From DASRFR01 sp035651455 (GTDB taxonomy: Bacteria; Acidobacteriota; Terriglobia; Terriglobales; Acidobacteriaceae), in assembly GCA_035651455.1 (NCBI GenBank), contig DASRFR010000047.1, positions 806,001-870,000 of the forward strand: 64,000 bases of DNA, in the 5' to 3' direction. The first letter of the stretch is position 1; every line of letters starts with the position of its first letter. The notes below the pieces were generated by a model. That model saw only the letters and a list, made by a program, of their open reading frames with translations, made no database searches and was not told where the DNA came from. Positions 16,309-25,399 of this stretch are shown here, one piece after another. The position numbers were made by a program, and so were the translations under genes.

Positions 16309-18789
16309 ATGTTACGCGCAAACAATTGGTGTTTCTTAGGAGCGCTACTCATCTTGCCCGTGATCGCCTCAGGACAGATGCAGCTGCCCACCCCCGCATC
16401 GTTTGCACAGCCAAATTTGTCGAAACTGTCTGTCTCTAAGGATGAAGGATCGACAGTTCCGGGGTGGAAGCACGAGAATCAGGGCTGGTTGGAGCCGGGG
16501 TCTGATCCCGAGAACAACTTAGGCGTTCCGCTCCTGCGACATCTGATTTCCGACCAGAAGCAATTCTGGAAGACGCCAATTAGTTTTCGGGCCAAGGATC
16601 TTCGCTGGGTCGCTCCCTTCTCTGGATTCACAGCTGCACTCATTGCCGGTGACAGCTGGTTTTCGAAGCAGGTTCCCGATGAACCAAGTCAGCTTAAGCG
16701 CAGCCTTAACATTTCAAATTACGGCGCGTACTCTCTCATCGGCTTGGGGGGGGCATCGTTTTTATTTGGTCATTTACAACATAATGATCATCTTCAAGAG
16801 GCGGGCCTGCTAAGCGGGGAAGCAGCGATAAACTCGACTGCCGTTGCATACCTGCTGAAGGAGAGCACACGACGGCAGCGGCCCATCGAAGGCAACGGCA
16901 ATGGTGATTTCTTTCGCGGCGGGACATCGTTTCCGTCTGAACATTCAGCTATCGCATGGTCCGTGGCCAGTGTTTGGGCACATGAGTACCCCGGAATCTT
17001 GAGCCAGATTGCAGCCTACGGATTAGCTACGGCGGTAACAGCCACTCGCGTCACCGCGAAGCAACACTTTCCCTCCGATGTGCTGGTCGGCAGCGCCCTA
17101 GGGTGGTATTTCGGCAGGCAAGTCTTTCGAGCTCATCACGATCCGGAGTTGGGGGGGGGAGCTTGGGGTAACTTTCTCGAAGAGAGCGCAGACAGGCCAC
17201 GAAGTGCATCATACATGGCTTCACCGTACGTTCCGGTAGACAGTTGGATTTACCCTGCTTTTGAGCGCCTCGCCGCGCTCGGTTATGTACCAACGGTCTT
17301 TTTGAGCCAGCGTCCATGGACACGAATCGAATGCGCGCGAATACTTGCCGACTTGGCAGGGCAACTCTCGGAAGACACTCCGGTGCAATTAGCGGAGGGG
17401 TATCGGCAGTTAGCGCAGGAGTTTGCTCTCGAGAGCGCGCGCCTGAACGGGGCACCAAACCTTGGTCTGGAGCTAAATTCGGTCTACGCTCGAGTGACAA
17501 ACATTGCGGGTCGCCCTCTCAGGGATGGTTACCACTTTGGACAGACTACCACTAACGACTTCGGGCGGCCATATGGCCGCGGCACTAACTTAATCTCGGG
17601 CGCTTCTGCCAGCGCCGCCGCCGGTCCGTTCGCGTTTTATGTTCGCGGGGAATACCAACAAGCACCCGCCACTCCCTCTGCCCCCCAAAGCGTGCTGCAG
17701 GCCATTGCCGATGCCGATTTTACACTTCCGGTATCGAACGCAACCCTGCAGGCCAAACGCTTTGATCTGCTGGAGGGATCTATCTCACTCAATTTGCACG
17801 ATGTGCAGCTTTCGTTTGGTAAGCAGAGTCAATGGATGGGATCGGGTGAGAGCGGTCCTTTTTTATTGAGTAATAACGCGGAACCTATTCTGATGTTCAA
17901 AATAGACACTGTGTCGCCTATTACCATCCCGCTCTTTTCACGCATTTTGGGCACAGCAAAATCTGAGTTCTTCTTAGGACATTTGTCCGGTCACCAGTTT
18001 GAATACAACAGTCCACACCTGATCGGACCGGGGGACATCACGCCTCAACCTTACATGCACGGTACCAAATTATCCTTCAAGCCGACTGCCAATTTCGAAT
18101 TTGGTATGGGGTTTACTGCACAATTTGCCGGACCAGGGCTTCCTTTTACCTGGACGAATTTCGCGCGCACGTTTTACGCACATACCACAACTGGCCTGAA
18201 TCCCGCAAAGCGCATATCCGAAGCCGACTTCATTTACCGGGTACCGCACCTCCGAAAATGGTTGACGGTATACATGGATTCGTTGGTGGTTGACGAATAC
18301 TCACCCATCGGTTCCACGCGGCCCAGTATCAGCCCTGGCATCTATATCCCACAATTGCCGAAATTACCCCAATTTGAAATTCGCGCCGAGGGGATCAAGG
18401 AATCGTTGGCGACCGAGTTTCCGCCAGGTTTCGTTTACTACGGAGTGGACCGTTTTCGCTCTGGGTACACCAACGAGAATCTATTGATGGCAAATTGGAT
18501 TGGCCGCGCCGGCCACGGTGGCCAAGGTTGGTTAACATACCACTTCTCACTCCGGAACATTATTCAGTTAGGATACAGACATCAGGAAGTATCGCGAGAC
18601 TTTATCAAGGGAGGTCGCCTCATCGACTACTCGGCGAAGGCGGACGTCATGCTATCGCCAAACATGCATTTTGCTGGCTATCTTCAGTACGAGCAATGGA
18701 CCTTCCCAGTGCTGTCCACGACTCGCCAGTCCAACCTACTAGCGTCGATCCAAATGACTTTTGAGCCTCACTGGGGGCTCCACAAATAG
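16309..18789 (+). CDS. PAP2 phosphatase fused to Wzi-like capsule assembly barrel
   Basis: An 826-residue fusion. ATG 16309 gives a clean signal peptide (WCFLGALLILPVIASGQ); the frame is open to GTG 16267, which would overlap the export gene. The N-terminal part is a PAP2 acid phosphatase with the full three-part motif: K184-x6-RP (KESTRRQRP), FPSEH at 208-212 and R247-x5-H253-x3-D257 (RVTAKQHFPSD). After about residue 300 comes a Wzi-type region: a helix-rich linker (YPAFERLAALGYVP, QRPWTRIECARILADL) and then a long beta-barrel with strands such as FAFYVRGEYQQAP, VQLSFGKQSQWMGSGESGPF, KSEFFLGHLSGHQFEY and FAGYLQYEQWTFP. Wzi binds capsule at the outer surface; PAP2 enzymes recycle undecaprenyl pyrophosphate. 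It is 10 bases after the export gene. Confidence 0.88.
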   Translation: MLRANNWCFLGALLILPVIASGQMQLPTPASFAQPNLSKLSVSKDEGSTVPGWKHENQGWLEPGSDPENNLGVPLLRHLISDQKQFWKTPISFRAKDLRWVAPFSGFTAALIAGDSWFSKQVPDEPSQLKRSLNISNYGAYSLIGLGGASFLFGHLQHNDHLQEAGLLSGEAAINSTAVAYLLKESTRRQRPIEGNGNGDFFRGGTSFPSEHSAIAWSVASVWAHEYPGILSQIAAYGLATAVTATRVTAKQHFPSDVLVGSALGWYFGRQVFRAHHDPELGGGAWGNFLEESADRPRSASYMASPYVPVDSWIYPAFERLAALGYVPTVFLSQRPWTRIECARILADLAGQLSEDTPVQLAEGYRQLAQEFALESARLNGAPNLGLELNSVYARVTNIAGRPLRDGYHFGQTTTNDFGRPYGRGTNLISGASASAAAGPFAFYVRGEYQQAPATPSAPQSVLQAIADADFTLPVSNATLQAKRFDLLEGSISLNLHDVQLSFGKQSQWMGSGESGPFLLSNNAEPILMFKIDTVSPITIPLFSRILGTAKSEFFLGHLSGHQFEYNSPHLIGPGDITPQPYMHGTKLSFKPTANFEFGMGFTAQFAGPGLPFTWTNFARTFYAHTTTGLNPAKRISEADFIYRVPHLRKWLTVYMDSLVVDEYSPIGSTRPSISPGIYIPQLPKLPQFEIRAEGIKESLATEFPPGFVYYGVDRFRSGYTNENLLMANWIGRAGHGGQGWLTYHFSLRNIIQLGYRHQEVSRDFIKGGRLIDYSAKADVMLSPNMHFAGYLQYEQWTFPVLSTTRQSNLLASIQMTFEPHWGLHK

Positions 18790-18896
18790 AGTCTCGGATA
18801 TGTCCCGCTCCTGTTTGATAACTAAAGATCGCATGTTTATAAAATGGAATCAGTACCGCGCCTCTAGCGCACCTGCGTCTGTCTCGGGAGCGCGAA

Positions 18897-20312
18897 GTGG
18901 ACGGTAAGAGCCAAGTCCTTGCGCCACCCGAGCGAACGGAACAGGGTGTCACAGAGTACGAATTCAATTCTTTGCCGCAAGTGCAGACAGCCGCAACCTC
19001 GCTTCTGGCACCCATCGATGTCGCGTGGCTACTCTGGCGGAAACGTAAGTTTCTGGTACGGTTCTCAGCCGCTGGCGCAGCTCTTTTCATTGTCATCGCG
19101 TTAGTTTGGCCGAAACGCTACACAGCCAGTGCGACGCTGATGCCCCCCGATTACAACACTATGTCTCAACTGGCATTGAGCCTACCTGGCTTATCGTCCG
19201 ACTCTGGTGAGGGCGGTGGAAATGGCGGCGGGGGAAACAAAGGTGCTGGACTTATGGGCTTGGCGAGCCAGTTGCTAGGCCTGAACTCCTCGGGCCAGCT
19301 ATTTGTCGGTGTCCTTCAGAGTCGGACCGTTCAGCGCGACTTAATCAGCAAGTTCGACTTAATGAAGCGTTACGGTGCACGTTATCCTGAAGATGCCCAA
19401 AAACTGCTCGACAAAAATACCGAGATCAAGGTGGATGACAAGACCGGGATGCTTGGCATTTCGGTCGAAGATAACGACGCAAACATTGCGGCTGCGATGG
19501 TGCAAACCTATATCGACGACCTGAACAAAGTGCTGGGGACGGTCAATATTTCCTCGGCGCATCGGGAGCGTCTGTTTATCGAGAAGCGTCGCGCCGAAGT
19601 GAAGCAAGATCTGGATGAGGCAGCGAAGCAATTCAGCGAGTTTGCGAGCGCGAACGCCGCCATTGACATTCCCGAGCAAGCGAAAGCTATGGTGGCTGCC
19701 GGTGCGGATATGCAGGCACAGCTTATTGAAGCACAGTCGATGCTTAGTGGGCTCCAACAGATCTATACAGATAATAATCCCCGTGTTCGCGGAATGAAGG
19801 CGCAAGTGGCCGAACTAGAGCGCCAAGTGAACACGTTTGGCGGAAAAGGAGTCACACCGTCGAATGGATCGGTATTGAACAAAAACGATCTATATCCGTC
19901 GGTCCGTCAATTACCTCTCTTGGGCGTCCGCTACTTGGAGCTGTACCGTCAGAGCAAAATCAACGAGTCAGTTTATGAGCTTCTCACCAAACAGTACGAG
20001 ATTGCCAGGCTGCAAGAAGCACGTGATGTGCCGACCGCTCAAGTGCTCGACGCGCCTCTCGTTCCGCAGAAGAAAACGAGTCCGCGGCGCACGTTGATGG
20101 TCTTGTTTGGAACTTTGTTTACGTTCCTCGCTGGCGTAACGGGATTAATAGGCCAAGCTTATTGGATTCACACCGATCCTCAGCTTCCATGGAAGTTGTT
20201 TTTCCGTGAGCTGGCCCTTGTATTTAAGAGAAAAACTTGGGACTCTCTCGTGGCATATCGCACGCGCAGAGGTATCGCACGAATAATAGATCGACTAACG
20301 AACGGTAGGTAG
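18897..20312 (+). CDS. Wzz-type chain-length determinant (no kinase domain)
   Basis: A 471-residue polysaccharide co-polymerase starting at GTG 18897 after a GGGAG ribosome site. The first membrane segment is at about residues 52-72 (FSAAGAALFIVIALVWP), followed by the periplasmic Wzz domain (RYTASATLMPPDY) with an unusual Gly-rich loop (GEGGGNGGGGNKGAG). A long helical, coiled-coil-like region follows (IEKRRAEVKQDLDEAAKQFSEF, LIEAQSMLSGLQQIYTDNNPRVRGMKAQVAELERQV), then the PQKKTSPRR motif and the second membrane segment (LMVLFGTLFTFLAGVTGLIG). The C-terminal 60 residues are basic and lack Walker motifs, so there is no fused tyrosine kinase, and none is seen elsewhere in the window. It would set polymer length with Wzy and the export protein. 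Confidence 0.9.
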   Translation: MDGKSQVLAPPERTEQGVTEYEFNSLPQVQTAATSLLAPIDVAWLLWRKRKFLVRFSAAGAALFIVIALVWPKRYTASATLMPPDYNTMSQLALSLPGLSSDSGEGGGNGGGGNKGAGLMGLASQLLGLNSSGQLFVGVLQSRTVQRDLISKFDLMKRYGARYPEDAQKLLDKNTEIKVDDKTGMLGISVEDNDANIAAAMVQTYIDDLNKVLGTVNISSAHRERLFIEKRRAEVKQDLDEAAKQFSEFASANAAIDIPEQAKAMVAAGADMQAQLIEAQSMLSGLQQIYTDNNPRVRGMKAQVAELERQVNTFGGKGVTPSNGSVLNKNDLYPSVRQLPLLGVRYLELYRQSKINESVYELLTKQYEIARLQEARDVPTAQVLDAPLVPQKKTSPRRTLMVLFGTLFTFLAGVTGLIGQAYWIHTDPQLPWKLFFRELALVFKRKTWDSLVAYRTRRGIARIIDRLTNGR

Positions 20313-20396
20313 CCTTCCCATTAAGGCTTGGCATACTTCCATGGCGCACTACTTATCTGAGCACAAGGTTATTCACAAAGACGAGCAAATGAATCA

Positions 20397-21905
20397 ATGA
20401 ACGCACCCGCCCTGCTTCAGTACTCGAAGAGTGACCGTCACATCTCTCTGACCGACAATGCAACATACATTGCGACCCAAGCAAAGCGGAACGCCGCAGT
20501 CCGAAGGCGCACAACTGCTTCCGTATTGGCGGATGTCGCTCTTGCCTCCATAGGATGCATAATGTCACTCGCGCTGAGTTTACACATACGCTTAGGCCCA
20601 GGCAGGTACATAGCGTCTCCCTCCTTTACGCCTTGGCAAGTGTGGGCTAGTGCAGATATTGGATTCCTCCTGTTGTATGTAGCTTTGCTCATCCTCGCTG
20701 GTCATTCACAAAACCTTTATCGAGTATCTCCACCCAGAGCTCCTCTGTTGAATATAGCTTTGGTTAGCCGCTCGGTTGCGATCGCGACAGTGGTGCTGAC
20801 GGCTTTTGTATATTTATCAGGTATTAAAACTGTTCCCAGATTGGCCGTAGGAGTTACTGCTCTCTTCAGCGTGGTTGCCTTGTCCAGCTGGCGGATCTTT
20901 CGATGGCATCTCAGGGGAAGGCAGTGCGCTCGAGGTATCGGTCTTCAGCATGCCTTAATCGTAGGTGCAGGAAAGGTGGGCCAGCAACTTGCGAGGTATT
21001 TGGATGAGAATCCCAGTCTCGGATACAAGGTGAAGGGGTTCGTTGACTCGAACCACCATACCGACCCACGAATGTTGGGAAAGATTGAAGAACTTTCGCA
21101 GATTGTGCGTCAGGAATTTATTGACGAGATCTTTGTTACCATTCCTTCGGAGCGCGAAGTCGTCAAGAACATCGCGCTCGAAGTCAGTCCTTACAACCTC
21201 GGACTTAAAGTAGTCCATGAGTTATATGACGGCTTAGCCAGGCTAACTCCAGAGGAGTTCGTGGGCGACTTTCCCGTTCGTGTGCTTCAACGCGAACGCA
21301 TTCCTGACTTAGCGCTGGCATTCAAACGGATCATAGATGTTGTGGGGGCAGCAGTTGGACTCGTCTTTTTAGCACCCGCCTTGGCATTGATTTGCGTCTT
21401 GATCAAGCTAGACTCACCAGGCCCCATTTTTTACCGTGCATCGCGCGTGGGCAAGAAGGGCAGGCGTTTTGTGTGCTACAAGTTTCGTACAATGGTGGCC
21501 AAGGCTGATGAACAAAAAAACGGCCTGCAGCATTTGAATGAACGCGTAGGACCATTGTTTAAAATTTCGAATGACCCACGAGTGACCCGATTCGGAGCAT
21601 TCTTACGAAAGCACAGCCTGGACGAATTCCCTCAGCTTTGGAATGTCCTCAGAGGTGACATGAGTTTGGTCGGCCCTCGCCCTCCGGAGTTCGATGAAAT
21701 TCTGGCATATACTTTGGAGCATCTGAGCCGCCTAGATGCGACGCCGGGAATCACTGGACTCTGGCAGGTGAGCGCACGCCATGACCCGTCATTTGAGACC
21801 GCGGTATCGCTCGATAATTTTTATATCCAGAATTGGAGCCTAATGCTCGACCTCAAGATCATGCTAAAGACCGTTCCTGTAGTACTGAAAGGCTTGGGAC
21901 GATAA
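20397..21905 (+). CDS. Undecaprenyl-phosphate sugar phosphotransferase (WcaJ-like)
   Basis: A 502-residue membrane enzyme that would start the repeat unit by moving a sugar-1-phosphate from a UDP-sugar to undecaprenyl phosphate. Four hydrophobic segments lie in the first 160 residues, then a nucleotide-binding-like domain (HALIVGAGKVGQQLARYL) near 185, a fifth segment (IIDVVGAAVGLVFLAPALALICVLIKL) and the catalytic bacterial sugar transferase domain (DSPGPIFYRASRVGKKGRRFVCYKFRTM, RKHSLDEFPQLWNVLRGDMSLVGPRPPEFDE, PGITGLWQVSARHD). All landmark residues, including the DE pair and GPRP, are present. ATG 20397 is in frame; another ATG at 20389 is not. Which sugar it transfers is not readable. Confidence 0.93.
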   Translation: MNAPALLQYSKSDRHISLTDNATYIATQAKRNAAVRRRTTASVLADVALASIGCIMSLALSLHIRLGPGRYIASPSFTPWQVWASADIGFLLLYVALLILAGHSQNLYRVSPPRAPLLNIALVSRSVAIATVVLTAFVYLSGIKTVPRLAVGVTALFSVVALSSWRIFRWHLRGRQCARGIGLQHALIVGAGKVGQQLARYLDENPSLGYKVKGFVDSNHHTDPRMLGKIEELSQIVRQEFIDEIFVTIPSEREVVKNIALEVSPYNLGLKVVHELYDGLARLTPEEFVGDFPVRVLQRERIPDLALAFKRIIDVVGAAVGLVFLAPALALICVLIKLDSPGPIFYRASRVGKKGRRFVCYKFRTMVAKADEQKNGLQHLNERVGPLFKISNDPRVTRFGAFLRKHSLDEFPQLWNVLRGDMSLVGPRPPEFDEILAYTLEHLSRLDATPGITGLWQVSARHDPSFETAVSLDNFYIQNWSLMLDLKIMLKTVPVVLKGLGR

Positions 21906-21969
21906 GGTCGAGATCGCCAAGACCCTAAATTGCGGCCACTCAGCTATTCCCACCGCACGAGACTCAGTC

Positions 21970-22764
21970 ATGAGCAGTTCATTTAATCCTTCCGAGTACT
22001 GGGAAGAACGCCTTCGGACAAACCCCGGCATCACCGGCGTCGGATATACGTCTCTCGGAACTGGTTACAATTACTGGCTATACAGAGTTCGCCGCAAGGT
22101 TTTTCTTCGAGTGCTCCGCGCCCGAGGCATTGACTGGAGCAAGGCGACAGTGCTCGACATAGGCTCCGGCACGGGATTCTATATTGAATTGTGGAAGGAA
22201 CTCGGTGCTTCCGCAATTGTAGGAAGTGACATTACAGAGATCGCAACTTCAGACCTAAGAGCTCGGTTTCCGGAGCAAACATTTCTTAGACTGGACATCG
22301 GTGCCGAACTTCCGAACTCTTTGACTAACTCCTTCGATGCCGTTTCAGCATTCGACGTCTTTTTCCACATCGTGGATGACAGCCGCTACCGGGCGGCACT
22401 CGAGAACATTCGAAATGCGCTCCGCCCGGGCGGCTGGTTTTTCTTTTCAGATATTGCTCTACACGGACCCACCCAACGCAGTATACATATGGTGAGTCGT
22501 GCACTGTGTGAAATTGAGGATCTGTTACAGCGAGTAGGATTTCACACCATCGATCGTATTCCCATGTTCGTCCTGTTAAACCAACCATTAGATACCAACA
22601 GCACTTTTCACCCGTTTTTGTGGCAGCTTTTCGTGCACGCCGTGCGGATCTGTAAACCTATCGGGTACCTCTCGGGAGCTATAGTCTATCCGCTAGAACT
22701 GATGCTCACAGCTTTATGCCGTGAGAGCAGGACGACAGAGATTCTCATTTGCAGGAAATCCTAA
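21970..22764 (+). CDS. SAM-dependent methyltransferase
   Basis: A 264-residue class I methyltransferase. SAM-binding motif I is VLDIGSGTGFYIELW (about residues 57-71), motif II includes IVGSDITEIA, and the post-motif NALRPGGWFFFSDI lies near 155-168. The C-terminal part is hydrophobic with a possible membrane-associated stretch (WQLFVHAVRICKPIGYLSGAIVYPLELML). It follows the sugar transferase by 64 bases in the same direction. It probably methylates a sugar hydroxyl or a lipid-linked intermediate of the exopolysaccharide; the acceptor is unknown. Confidence 0.85.
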   Translation: MSSSFNPSEYWEERLRTNPGITGVGYTSLGTGYNYWLYRVRRKVFLRVLRARGIDWSKATVLDIGSGTGFYIELWKELGASAIVGSDITEIATSDLRARFPEQTFLRLDIGAELPNSLTNSFDAVSAFDVFFHIVDDSRYRAALENIRNALRPGGWFFFSDIALHGPTQRSIHMVSRALCEIEDLLQRVGFHTIDRIPMFVLLNQPLDTNSTFHPFLWQLFVHAVRICKPIGYLSGAIVYPLELMLTALCRESRTTEILICRKS

Positions 22765-22793
22765 ATATCCTTAACGTCCAGAACTGAGGGATT

Positions 22794-24113
22794 GTGTATA
22801 CGAGATGGACCCGCTGGCTTGAAGATAATGAAGTCGTGCGGAATACCGCTGCCATGAGTGCTGGTGGCGGCGTGCGGCTGCTCTTCCAGGCGCTTTACTT
22901 TATTCTGATCGCAAGATGTTTGGGACCAGGCCAATATGGTGCGTTCGTTGGGGCTGTTTCCTTGGTCGCAGTGCTCTCTCCTTTCGCAATATGGGGCGCT
23001 GATGGCATTCTGGTTCGAGACGTCGCACGTCACAGGGACCGCTTTGCTGAATGTTGGGGGAATGCCATATGTACGGCTGCCGTTTTTGGAGCTCTTCTCG
23101 TTGGTGTTGTTTTAGTCTTGTCGTCTTACATTTTCTCAGGCAAAGCACCCCTAGTACTGGTCTTATTAGTTGCAATTTCTGACCTATTGTTCTCTGGCAT
23201 CGTAACATTAGCTAGCCACGCCTTCACCGCCTTCGAGATGTTAGGACGGACAGCTCAGATAGGAATTATCCTTACGGGATCGCGCGCGATTTGCGCAGTA
23301 GTAATGTATTTTTTCCTGTCTTGCTCTTCGGCAACCTCATGGGCAGTGCTTTACCTGGGCAGCACGGTAATTGCAGCCTTTTACTCTTATGTAGCTGTGT
23401 CCCGGAAGTTGGGCCGGCCCCGATGGCGGTGGGGACTGAAGCGCTACCATGTCAAAGAAGGATTTTTCTTTTCGCTTAGTTTGTCTTCTCAGTCCATTTA
23501 CAACAATATTGACAAGACTATGCTTGTGCGACTGGCGACTCTCGAAGCCGCCGGAATTTATGCAACAGCATACCGGATCATTGATCTGGCTTTGCAACCT
23601 GTCTCTTCGCTTCTATATGCCACTTATGCTCGCTTTTTTCAACATGGTTCAAGGGGCATTGCCAACAGCGCACGTTACGCGAGGCGGTTGATGCCCTTTG
23701 CCGCTGGCTATGGGCTTTTAGCAGGCATATTTTTGTTTCTGTGTGCTCCTCTACTCCCTACTGTCGTAGGAGCTCGCTATTCAGGTGCACAAAGTGTCTT
23801 GCGCTGGCTATCCCCCCTAATATTTATTCGCACTATCCACTACTTGTTATCCAACTCTCTTACTGGGGCTGACCTCCAGAGGTTACGCAGCATTCTGCAG
23901 CTCTCGGTGGCTGCTTTCAATGTGTTAATAAACCTGTGGCTCATTCCCCTTTACTCGTGGCGAGGAGCAGCATGGGGGAGTTTGGCATCTGATACATTGC
24001 TGGGAATAAGTGTGGCTGTAGCGATTTTGTTGCTCAAGGATACCGTCAAGATCCAGACTGATACGGCCAGCACGGGAGGAACTCTGCGCGTCGTGCCGGA
24101 ACCAACACCTTGA
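22794..24113 (+). CDS. Wzx-like polysaccharide flippase
   Basis: A 439-residue integral membrane protein of the MOP/PST superfamily with about twelve to fourteen hydrophobic segments. It starts at GTG 22794 after GAGGG. The N-terminus NTAAMSAGGGVRLLFQALYFILIARCLGPGQYGAFVGAVSLVAVLSPFAIWGADGILVRDVARH has the typical LGPGQYG signature of Wzx proteins. It would flip the lipid-linked repeat unit to the periplasm. It ends at 24113 and overlaps the next gene by four bases (TTGA). Confidence 0.92.
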   Translation: MYTRWTRWLEDNEVVRNTAAMSAGGGVRLLFQALYFILIARCLGPGQYGAFVGAVSLVAVLSPFAIWGADGILVRDVARHRDRFAECWGNAICTAAVFGALLVGVVLVLSSYIFSGKAPLVLVLLVAISDLLFSGIVTLASHAFTAFEMLGRTAQIGIILTGSRAICAVVMYFFLSCSSATSWAVLYLGSTVIAAFYSYVAVSRKLGRPRWRWGLKRYHVKEGFFFSLSLSSQSIYNNIDKTMLVRLATLEAAGIYATAYRIIDLALQPVSSLLYATYARFFQHGSRGIANSARYARRLMPFAAGYGLLAGIFLFLCAPLLPTVVGARYSGAQSVLRWLSPLIFIRTIHYLLSNSLTGADLQRLRSILQLSVAAFNVLINLWLIPLYSWRGAAWGSLASDTLLGISVAVAILLLKDTVKIQTDTASTGGTLRVVPEPTP

Positions 24114-25399
24114 ACTTACCTCTTCCAGTCAGACCCAGTGGCACTGAAAGAGCCTTCACCGTTGCGGTGTTGCTCCTCCTGACAGGTGCCTTTTTGAACT
24201 TGATTGTCGAACCAGGTCCAAACCTGACACAGTCGACGGGAATGTTTGGAATGCAAATCGCTTGGGCGATTGTGTATTTCATCATGTTCATTCTGCTTGT
24301 CAGGCACTGCCCCGGTTTTTTGCGCACTTTCTTTCGGCATTGGTGGTTAGTCTCACTCGTTGGATTAGTGTTAGCTTCTTCTTTCTGGTCTGCGGTTCCC
24401 GGAACAACTTTCCGCAGAGGCGTTTCCGTAGCGTGCACCACATTCTTCGGCATCTACTTTGCGTTGCGTTATGACCGGGCGGATCAACTGCAACTCCTAA
24501 GGAAAATGTGCACCATCGCCGTTGTCAGTAGCTTTTTGTTCGGTATTTTTCATCTGGGACATTCCGTCGACAACCTTAATGACGTTTGGATTGGGATTTA
24601 TTCACAGAAGAACGGCCTCGGACGAATGATGGTGTTCTGCGCGCTGGTATATATCGTTGAAGGACACGCATTCCAGCGTAGCGCATTTTGGATTTCGTCT
24701 CGTGTGGGTGCTGCCTTCAGTCTGATCCTTCTCTCAAAATCTTCTACTTCATTTTTTGTGTTTTGTCTCTTAATTTGCACATACTTTTTTCGTGACTGCC
24801 TCCGGGGTTCTACACGGCAGTTATTCGCTATTTTCAGTTCCCTCGGTGCAGGCACGGCGCTTGGGCTATATTGGACTTTTCACCACTTGGGATTGATTAA
24901 ACTTCTGCTTCATAAGGATGTAACGCTCACTGGTCGCTTGTACATTTGGGTCCTTGGTACAGTTATGGCACTGCAAAAGCCATGGTTTGGATATGGCTAC
25001 AGCGGCTTTTGGCTTGGTCCTCAAGGACCTTCCGGTAGAATCTGGCGAGCGCTGAACTGGGCAGCCCCGGGCGCGCATAACGGAATCCTCGAGCTTTGGT
25101 TGGACCTCGGCCTTGTCGGTATAACGATTTTTCTTATCGGATTCCTGCTGTGTGTCTGGAGAGCGATTTCCGCCTTCCGAGCTTCGCCTGCCGTAGCGAA
25201 CGCGTGGCCGGTGATGTATCTCGTCTTTGTTGTTTTAATGAACTTTACGGAGAGCACACTAGTTGGCGGTAATGTGATTTTCTGGGCTCTCTACTGCACG
25301 GTTGCGGTCGATTTATCAATATCTATGTCCCCTCGGCCGGTCATAGCGAGAGGTACTAAGTTCTTGGGACACCAGGACCTTGCGCACGGGCATGCGTGA
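24110..25399 (+). CDS. O-antigen ligase/polymerase-like membrane protein (Wzy candidate)
   Basis: A 429-residue protein with ten or more hydrophobic segments and a large periplasmic loop containing GYGYSGFWLGPQGPSGRIWRALNWAAPGAHNGILELWLDLGLVG; the H-N-x-x-L-E-L pattern is the signature of the Wzy_C/O-antigen ligase family. In a Wzx/Wzy locus it is the obvious polymerase candidate. TTG 24110 overlaps the flippase stop by four bases, pointing to translational coupling. Confidence 0.88.
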   Translation: MNLPLPVRPSGTERAFTVAVLLLLTGAFLNLIVEPGPNLTQSTGMFGMQIAWAIVYFIMFILLVRHCPGFLRTFFRHWWLVSLVGLVLASSFWSAVPGTTFRRGVSVACTTFFGIYFALRYDRADQLQLLRKMCTIAVVSSFLFGIFHLGHSVDNLNDVWIGIYSQKNGLGRMMVFCALVYIVEGHAFQRSAFWISSRVGAAFSLILLSKSSTSFFVFCLLICTYFFRDCLRGSTRQLFAIFSSLGAGTALGLYWTFHHLGLIKLLLHKDVTLTGRLYIWVLGTVMALQKPWFGYGYSGFWLGPQGPSGRIWRALNWAAPGAHNGILELWLDLGLVGITIFLIGFLLCVWRAISAFRASPAVANAWPVMYLVFVVLMNFTESTLVGGNVIFWALYCTVAVDLSISMSPRPVIARGTKFLGHQDLAHGHA

